DNA from: Chloroflexota bacterium
GTDB taxonomy: Bacteria; Chloroflexota; Dehalococcoidia; RBG-13-53-26
Length of the DNA: 9,401 nt
NCBI GenBank assembly: GCA_030616195.1
Contig: JAUWXW010000046.1
Span: 1 to 9,401, forward strand
Direction: 5' to 3'
Within the stretch, counting starts at the first letter, position 1. Each line of letters starts with the position of its first letter. The notes beneath the pieces were generated by a model. The model saw only the letters and a program-made list of their open reading frames with translations, did not search any database and was not told the origin of the DNA. Position numbers and translations under genes: made by a program. Of the stretch, positions 5,166-9,401 are shown one piece after another.

Positions 5166-5605
5166 AGCCTTACTCCTTGTGTACTCACCTCTTGTTGAAA
5201 CACCGAGGGCTGGACAAGAGCACCGAAACGTATGTTACATGTTTCTCGGTTGCTCAGCAACAAGGGGGGCCACTTTTGGGCTGGCGGATTCTGACGTTCA
5301 TACTTGACCGGAAGTACCCCATGGGCGCGCTGGGGGCCGGCAAAGTTCCGAATTCACAATATATCAAAAAGGGAAGGTGACCAGCAATGGTTGTGAGGTG
5401 GTGACAAAACAGATGACAGGAGCATTGCACCGTGATAGCGTGAAACATGACATTAGCTCTTAGGGCATATGGCTGGGGCGATGGCAACTTCCCCCCAGCA
5501 CTCAGGATGAAATATCTCGAACCCCCCACACAAACGGTGGTATAATTCATCGGCGGGGTCTTGTTCGCCAGGCGTCACGGAGTGCTAAGAGGAAAAGGGC
5601 TACAC
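5166..5605. other. Divergent intergenic region before the redox gene pair
   Basis: About 440 nt contain a possible minus-strand promoter for the release-factor-like gene (5232-5260), an imperfect dyad GTTGCT-C-AGCAAC (near 5249-5261), and a hairpin GCTGGGG/CCCCAGC (5472-5478 with 5493-5499, 14-nt loop). The plus-strand promoter of the oxidoreductase follows. A 20-codon GTG frame at 5401-5463, overlapping the stop of a 5-codon ATG frame by GTGA, is noted but not supported as a gene. Confidence 0.45.
5538..5546 (+). promoter_or_regulatory. Extended -10 promoter of the oxidoreductase/ferredoxin unit
   Basis: TGGTATAAT has a perfect -10 (5541-5546) with the upstream TG of an extended -10, which compensates for the lack of a good -35 (best is TCGAAC at 5517-5522). 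The expected start near 5553 gives a leader of about 50 nt before the ATG at 5606. Confidence 0.65.
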
Positions 5606-7327
5606 ATGGGTACGGAAGAACGGTACGACATTGTTATTGTAGGTGCCGGCCACAATGGCACCACGGCAGCAGCATATCTGGCCAGGTGCGGACTGAGCGT
5701 CTGTTTGCTGGAGGAGAGGCCGGAGGGCGGCGGAGCGCAGGAGAACGCCGAACCCATAGCTGGGGTGCGTATCAGTCCGCATGCTATCGCCAACTGCGCC
5801 GGACCGGCCCCCGGCTGGGAGCAACTGGAGTTGTGGAAATACGGCTTCCGCATGCAGTGGCCCACCACCACACTGTTCCAAGGAAAACCGCCGCCATATG
5901 TGATGACCACGGATGGCTGGGTGCGGATCACCGAGAAGGACATGCAGGGGTGGACCAAGCTAAGCGGCGTTCTCGCCCAGCCTCCGTTTACCAGAGACCT
6001 GGTGCGCGCCGTCTTCTGGTGCCCGCCACATCCCCCCGAGATCGAGGTAACAGCCGAAAACATCCCCTTCATGCAGGTTTATAAGGAGCGACAGCCAGAC
6101 GTGTGGACCGAAGAGCTGATCGAGATGACCATGTTTGACCTTATGGACGAGTATTTGGAGACCGAGCCCCTCAAGGTACATGCCGCATACCTGGCAGCGC
6201 TGGAAACAGCCCACGGTCACTTTCAGGGGATGGGTATCCCGGCTTTCTGCGGCGTGGTAGCCTTCGGGTATTTCGATAGAGCTGTCGGACCCCGCGGCAA
6301 CATGCACGGCTATTATCATGCCATCTTGCGCTGCGCCATAGCCCATGGCGCCGTAGTGCGCACCTGTTGCCCCGTAGAGGAGATCATCGTCAGCAATGGG
6401 AGAGCCGTGGGAGTGCGCCTCAGGGACGATGCCGCCCGGGGGGAAAAGAAGGTCTGGGCGAATAAAGCGGTCATTAGTGCCACTGACATCAAACAAACCT
6501 TCCTCAAGCTCATTGGGCCACGCCACCTGGGCGCTGGCTTCGTGCAGCGAATAGAGGACGTCAGCCTCAAGGGCGGAGGCCTCTACCACTCCCAGTTCCT
6601 CACCCGTGAGCCTTTCCGCTATCGCCCCAAGTTCCGGGAAGCTGGCTGGGCTCGCACAGGGGCCTTCTTTGGAGGGGTCTATCCGTGTGACTCCCGGGAG
6701 ATCTACTATGAGAACATTGCCGATGAGTTGGGCAGGGTGGGGATGCCCAGCGTGCCACCGGAAAGGACGATGTGGCTGATCGTGGGGAGCGGGCAATACA
6801 ACCCCACTGACCCACAATGCACCATCCCCAGCCACTACATTGAAGGACCCATGGACATCGTGGTCCCCAGGCCGGAGGACCACATGAAGCAACCGGACGA
6901 GGTAGGGAAGATAAGGAGCCAGATAGAGGCGTACATGCGGCTAGCCCTCAGCGAGGTGGTGGAGAACGTTGACTCGGATAACGTGGTTAGCCAGTGGGCC
7001 GGGACACCCTATGACTCCGAGTTTCGCAATGCGGGGCTGATGGGTGGTTCATGGTATGGCATCCGCCCCTGCAAGGACCAGTGGTGGACGCAGCGTCCTC
7101 TGCCCGAGCTGGCTCGCTACCGCACCCCCGTAGATGGGCTCTACCTCTGCCACCAGACCTCTGGCCACCCTGGAGGCTTGTGCCTGATGGCCATTCCCTA
7201 TAACCTGATGCACATCCTGATCGAGGATGGCATTGCTGAGCCCGGTGACTGGTGGTACCCGTCGCCGTGGTACATTCCGCAGCAAGGAAAGAGATCAGCC
7301 ATACCCCGGCAAAAAAGGGCAGGATAG
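5606..7327 (+). CDS. CrtI/phytoene-dehydrogenase-like FAD-dependent oxidoreductase
   Basis: The protein is 573 residues from the ATG at 5606, preceded by AAGAGGAAAAGGG; a TTG at 5561 would add 15 residues before the conserved fold. The N-terminal Rossmann motif is YDIVIVGAGHNG (7-18), ending in E36 after beta2 (LLEE), which typically binds FAD ribose. The C-terminal FAD motif is DGLYLCHQTSGHPGG (about 510-524). This architecture is that of CrtI-type flavoproteins: carotenoid desaturases and isomerases, retinol saturase and many uncharacterised relatives. These act on double bonds of hydrophobic substrates at the membrane surface. The middle (about 60-480) is the variable substrate domain and does not identify the substrate. 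No other carotenoid gene is near, so a pigment role should not be assumed. The Trp/Pro-rich C-terminus (DWWYPSPWYIPQQ) is unusual. The gene is followed 65 nt later by a 4Fe-4S protein, suggesting electron exchange. Internal TATAAT (7328-7333) directly after the stop could add a secondary promoter. Confidence 0.88.
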   Translation: MGTEERYDIVIVGAGHNGTTAAAYLARCGLSVCLLEERPEGGGAQENAEPIAGVRISPHAIANCAGPAPGWEQLELWKYGFRMQWPTTTLFQGKPPPYVMTTDGWVRITEKDMQGWTKLSGVLAQPPFTRDLVRAVFWCPPHPPEIEVTAENIPFMQVYKERQPDVWTEELIEMTMFDLMDEYLETEPLKVHAAYLAALETAHGHFQGMGIPAFCGVVAFGYFDRAVGPRGNMHGYYHAILRCAIAHGAVVRTCCPVEEIIVSNGRAVGVRLRDDAARGEKKVWANKAVISATDIKQTFLKLIGPRHLGAGFVQRIEDVSLKGGGLYHSQFLTREPFRYRPKFREAGWARTGAFFGGVYPCDSREIYYENIADELGRVGMPSVPPERTMWLIVGSGQYNPTDPQCTIPSHYIEGPMDIVVPRPEDHMKQPDEVGKIRSQIEAYMRLALSEVVENVDSDNVVSQWAGTPYDSEFRNAGLMGGSWYGIRPCKDQWWTQRPLPELARYRTPVDGLYLCHQTSGHPGGLCLMAIPYNLMHILIEDGIAEPGDWWYPSPWYIPQQGKRSAIPRQKRAG

Positions 7328-7392
7328 TATAATGGGGTGGTCTTGATCAAGCCCGATCACCGGAGGAGTTTGCCTGATAAGGAGGCGAAGCA

Positions 7393-8415
7393 ATGACAAC
7401 CAAGGATGTCTACGAACAACTGGCAGATATGTTCGATCAAATTCCCCCCGGCATTTCCTCTACCCCTTCAATTATGGAAGTTTTTCGCCTGCAATACACG
7501 CCGGAGGAGGCCGATCTGGCAGTCAAGGTGGGTCTCAGGGGAATCAAGCTCGATCAGGTCCAGGAGCGTACCGGCATCGAGAGAGAAAAGCTGAGGAAGA
7601 TGCTCGACACTATGGCGGACAAGGGCACAATGTGGATCACGCCTGGAGGAGAAAACCCAAATTACCGGGCGGTAGGGATCGGTGGTCCGGGGCTCATCGA
7701 GACAGGTGGCTGGGGCAATGTGAGGTTTCCCTATTCGGTGCAACTGTTGAAAGCGATGCAAAAGTTTCAATACGAGTGGGCGACGAATGGGCTACCAGCA
7801 TTGGGGTTCCCTACCAATCGCGTATGGCCTGACCCGGCTGCATTGCCCCATGACGCCCAGCCGTCTGAGGACGTTGCCGAGATGATGAAGCAGGCTGGTT
7901 ACTGGAGTGTCTCCACCTGCTCGTGCCGCCTCCCGCACTGGGTCGCTGACCCCGGTAATCACTGCCACCATCTGTTGGAAACGTGTCTCATCTTGGGTAA
8001 GATGGGCCGGTGGTGCGTTGAGCACGGCATGGCCCGTGAGATCACCTATGACCAGGCTGTGGAGCTGCTGCGGAAGTGCAACCAGGACGGCCTGGTGCAC
8101 ACCTACGACCCTAACTGGGCCATCTGCAATTGCTGTGCTGATTGCTGTGTGTTCTTCGTAGGCTTGAGGGAGACGGGCGCAAATGTACTTCAGCGCTCCG
8201 ATTTCGTTGCCAGGGTCAACGAGGAAACATGCGCGGCATGTAGAACATGCGCTGATCGCTGCCCGGTGGACGCCATACAGGTTGACGAGTGGGCCACCGT
8301 TGACGAGGGCCGATGCCTGGGGTGTGGGGTGTGTTTTCCCACCTGCAAGACAGAATCAGTGAGCCTGGTGAGACGTCCAAAACTCGCACAGGCCCAGGCC
8401 ACGGCCCCGCCTTGA
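7393..8415 (+). CDS. Cysteine-rich 4Fe-4S ferredoxin-like protein with N-terminal helical/HTH-like region
   Basis: The 340-residue protein starts at an ATG with AAGGAGG 7 nt upstream. Residues about 25-90 look helical with a winged-helix-like 'EEADLAVKVGLRG..LDQVQERTGIEREKLRKMLDTMADKG' pattern. A central block (171-252) holds eleven cysteines: C176, C178, C191, C198, C208, C229, C245, C247, C248, C251 and C252, including CSC and CNCCADCC. The C-terminus is a two-cluster ferredoxin: C280-x2-C283-x2-C286-x3-C290-P and C308-x2-C311-x2-C314-x3-C318. That makes 19 cysteines, enough for two [4Fe-4S] clusters plus one or more further metal centres. There is no signal or TM segment, so it is cytoplasmic. 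Position and spacing suggest cotranscription with the FAD oxidoreductase and a role as its electron donor or acceptor. NCBI-style names would be '4Fe-4S binding protein'. The reaction is unknown. Confidence 0.85.
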   Translation: MTTKDVYEQLADMFDQIPPGISSTPSIMEVFRLQYTPEEADLAVKVGLRGIKLDQVQERTGIEREKLRKMLDTMADKGTMWITPGGENPNYRAVGIGGPGLIETGGWGNVRFPYSVQLLKAMQKFQYEWATNGLPALGFPTNRVWPDPAALPHDAQPSEDVAEMMKQAGYWSVSTCSCRLPHWVADPGNHCHHLLETCLILGKMGRWCVEHGMAREITYDQAVELLRKCNQDGLVHTYDPNWAICNCCADCCVFFVGLRETGANVLQRSDFVARVNEETCAACRTCADRCPVDAIQVDEWATVDEGRCLGCGVCFPTCKTESVSLVRRPKLAQAQATAPP

Positions 8416-8435
8416 TGTTACCAGACGAAATGTAG

Positions 8436-8457
8436 GGACAGGTCTTCGGACCTGTCC
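8436..8457 (+). repeat. Perfect 9-bp hairpin with TTCG tetraloop after the ferredoxin gene
   Basis: GGACAGGTC and GACCTGTCC form a perfect stem capped by TTCG, an extra-stable tetraloop, 20 nt after the stop codon. No T-tract follows (GAGACAAGG), so it is not a classical intrinsic terminator. It could still stabilise the 3' end of the mRNA or be a copy of a dispersed palindromic repeat; the preceding TGTAGGGACAGG is of the kind often seen in such intergenic repeats. Confidence 0.75.
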
Positions 8458-8747
8458 GAGACAAGGATGGGCTCTGAAACTCACCGGGGCAGGTGAGGTG
8501 CCTGACACTCGAAAGTATGTTGCTGCCTTTAGCCAAACTCCACGGAAATCAGGCATATGACACGCTGGGGGTGGGAAGCGCCAGTCAAAGACTCGACTCT
8601 GGATCGCCTAAGCCGACCTCTCTTCAGAGGCGACAGTGAAAGCGCCCATTGCTACGCCTGCCACGCTGGCCAAGCGAGGGGCCGGGGGAGCGGAAGCTAC
8701 GCCGAAAGAGAGGGAAGGGTTGCTTAAACAGGGATTGTTTGAATAAG

Positions 8748-8761
8748 CTATTGATCAATAG
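8748..8761. promoter_or_regulatory. Perfect 14-bp palindrome, candidate operator
   Basis: CTATTGATCAATAG is fully self-complementary and lies 48 nt before the DUF5679 ATG, overlapping the possible -35 (TTGATC, 8751-8756). The length and position fit a dimeric regulator site. No regulator is identified. Confidence 0.5.
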
Positions 8762-8808
8762 TGAACTATGTGGTAGCCTGTGCGTAAAGTATCATAAAGG
8801 AGGTGAAA

Positions 8809-8949
8809 ATGCAGGCGTATTGTGTGAAATGCCGAAAGAAGGTTGAGATCAGGAACCCGAAGGCCATTACCATGAAGAATGGCCGCCCTGCCACTCAGGG
8901 TGTTTGCCCGGCATGCGCAACGAAGGTATTCCGCATAGGTAAAGCCTGA
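8809..8949 (+). CDS. DUF5679 small zinc-ribbon protein
   Basis: The 46-residue protein begins MQAYCVKCRKKVEI and contains two knuckles, C5-x2-C8 and C33-x2-C36 (CPAC), ending TKVFRIGKA. This matches DUF5679, a very short family typically 'YCVKCR.K..I......T.KNGRPA..G.CP.CGTK.FRIG', common in Chloroflexota. Four cysteines should bind one zinc ion; the positive charge suggests nucleic-acid or ribosome contact, but no function is established. The start is certain: AAGGAGGTGA (8797-8806) is a perfect anti-16S match placed just before the ATG. It is expressed as its own unit, closed by a strong terminator 15 nt after the stop. The second knuckle reads CPACATK where the usual form has CGTK. Confidence 0.92.
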   Translation: MQAYCVKCRKKVEIRNPKAITMKNGRPATQGVCPACATKVFRIGKA

Positions 8950-8963
8950 AGTCAAAGGGCTTG

Positions 8964-8994
8964 AAAAAGGGGCCACATGACGTGGCCCCTTTTT
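8964..8994. terminator. Strong bidirectional intrinsic terminator
   Basis: AAAAAGGGGCCAC (8964-8976) and GTGGCCCCTTTTT (8982-8994) form a 13-bp stem with a 5-nt loop (ATGAC). The GC-rich core is followed by a T-run on the plus strand and, by symmetry, on the minus strand. It ends the DUF5679 transcript and could serve a minus-strand gene arriving from the right. Confidence 0.95.
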
Positions 8995-9034
8995 CCATGT
9001 TGCTGTTCACCGTCCTGAGCCCAAGGTGTCGCCG

Positions 9035-9250
9035 CTACGGGGCACATAATGGCTTTTCGTCGAGTGGGCATGTGTTGTGGATCCCACTCGGCTCACCAAA
9101 TTTGGAACGATGTCGAATTTGACGGCGGTGCAGTGCCCCGCACTCCTCGCAAAACTCCAGGCCGGACCTTTGTAGGCAACTCCGGAATTCCCTCCCACAG
9201 TCGTCGCGTTGTATGTTGTGAAGGGCGCCCTGCCCTGAAGTACACCCCAA
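9035..9250 (-). CDS. Possible small zinc-ribbon protein (or decayed remnant)
   Basis: A 71-codon minus-strand frame starts at a TTG (9248-9250, weak GGTGA upstream) and ends at TAG (9035-9037). It contains DDCGREF (residues 16-22) and GLEFCEECGALHRR (30-43). The C-x2-C-G-A-L knuckle and the C-G-x-E-F turn look like a zinc ribbon. The partner cysteine expected at residue 15 is Arg (CGC, one base from TGC). The stop lies 40 nt from the bidirectional terminator, the place expected for a convergent gene. I do not recognise a named family. Against it: no good start codon, and most frames here are similarly short. Treat as tentative. Confidence 0.3.
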   Translation of the reverse strand: MGCTSGQGALHNIQRDDCGREFRSCLQRSGLEFCEECGALHRRQIRHRSKFGEPSGIHNTCPLDEKPLCAP

Positions 9251-9280
9251 GCTTCACCGCGTAGAGATCGTTTAATACTC

Positions 9281-9337
9281 CTAGCCTGTTATTCTGAGGC
9301 CGGGTGTCGCCTGAGGCAACCTCAGGGTGACAGCTAG
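9281..9337. repeat. Large imperfect palindrome with a nested alternative hairpin
   Basis: CTGTTATTCTGAGG (9286-9299) pairs with CCTCAGGGTGACAG (9320-9333), including three G-U pairs. Beyond one bulged base (C9285) CTAG (9281-9284) pairs with CTAG (9334-9337), giving an 18-bp stem. A second, mutually exclusive hairpin CCTGAGG-CAA-CCTCAGG (9310-9326) uses the same right arm. The ATTCTGAGG...CCTCAGGGTGACA form is like the dispersed palindromic repeats seen in intergenic regions of many Chloroflexota and other genomes. It overlaps the stop of the partial gene at the right edge. Confidence 0.8.
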
Positions 9338-9401
9338 ACACCCTCCGGCGCATTTCCACCATTGTTGAGCTTCTCAGAGAACTTTGCAAGAACCTCTGCT
9401 G
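9334..9401 (-). CDS. Possible C-terminal end of a minus-strand gene, cut by the right edge
   Basis: One minus-strand frame reads AEVLAKFSEKLNNGGNAPEG then V and a TAG at 9334-9336 (21 residues). The composition is that of an amphipathic C-terminal helix plus tail, unlike the other frames here. The stop falls exactly where the large palindrome begins, as is usual for gene ends. With so little sequence no family can be named and the call rests on composition and position. Confidence 0.4.
   Translation of the reverse strand, partial: AEVLAKFSEKLNNGGNAPEGV

Larger units (their letters stand above)
8416..8808. other. Intergenic region with hairpin and palindrome
   Basis: About 390 nt hold the TTCG hairpin, a 14-bp palindrome (8748-8761) and a weak promoter pair TTGATC (8751-8756)/TAGCCT (8774-8779) at 17-bp spacing before the DUF5679 gene. 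I see no additional gene; a 65-codon frame at 8649-8846 overlaps the DUF5679 start and has no supporting features. Confidence 0.5.

Noticed and set aside
5387..5463. Tiny overlapping frames (5 codons from ATG, then 20 codons from GTG with a GTGA overlap)
   Set aside because: The coupling geometry is suggestive, but the peptides are unremarkable, no conserved motif is seen and such short frames occur by chance.
5960..6892. 310-codon minus-strand frame opposite the FAD oxidoreductase
   Set aside because: It is antisense to a strongly recognisable gene and arises from that gene's codon bias; no motif or ribosome binding site.
7328..7333. TATAAT directly after the oxidoreductase stop as a main promoter for the ferredoxin gene
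   Set aside because: No -35 at 16-18 bp and no extended -10; the short gap and good ribosome binding site fit cotranscription better. It may act as a minor secondary promoter.
1..9401. tRNA, rRNA, CRISPR array or insertion sequence
   Set aside because: No T-arm-like GGTTCGAATCC motif or complement, no rRNA blocks, no regularly spaced repeat series and no transposase motif were found by reading.

Overview
The window most likely comes from a non-phototrophic member of the Chloroflexota, probably Dehalococcoidia-like. This is inferred from the combination of small-family genes (DUF5679 zinc ribbon, DUF6941, DUF1614, an LppX/LolA-like lipoprotein, an orphan GGQ release-factor-like protein) and from an FAD-oxidoreductase/ferredoxin pair. 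It does not rest on a phylogenetic marker. Base composition is moderately GC-rich, with no rRNA or tRNA gene, CRISPR array or transposase in view.

Layout. 1-225 is the C-terminal end of a Maf nucleotide pyrophosphatase (+), cut by the left edge. It converges on a DUF6941 gene (-, 361-801). A lipoprotein gene (-, 1126-1902) follows, with a partly duplicated leader, and it diverges from a DUF1614 membrane protein gene (+, 2277-2930). A YfcE-type metallophosphoesterase (-, 3054-3509) converges on that. A long non-coding stretch (about 3510-4302) holds inverted repeats, a tandem 21-bp repeat and a candidate structured RNA, and it ends at a stand-alone response-regulator receiver (+, 4303-4662). 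A release-factor-like GGQ gene (-, 4764-5165) converges on the receiver.

The main transcription unit of the right half starts at an extended -10 promoter near 5538. It carries a CrtI/phytoene-dehydrogenase-like FAD oxidoreductase (5606-7327) and a cysteine-rich 4Fe-4S protein (7393-8415), 65 nt apart. These two plausibly form one redox module. A 46-residue DUF5679 zinc ribbon (8809-8949) follows, with its own Shine-Dalgarno sequence and a strong bidirectional terminator. The right end has a possible small zinc-ribbon gene (-, 9035-9250), a large imperfect palindrome (9281-9337), and what looks like the last 21 codons of another minus-strand gene.

Apart from the redox pair the genes look like independent housekeeping or accessory single-gene units. 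Most points of interest are in the non-coding DNA: two promoters placed so close to their ATGs that the mRNAs would be leaderless, a duplicated leader suggesting a lost paralogous lipoprotein gene, and a possible riboswitch-like element. No clearly new multi-gene system is visible; the oxidoreductase/ferredoxin pair is the best candidate for unexplored biochemistry.
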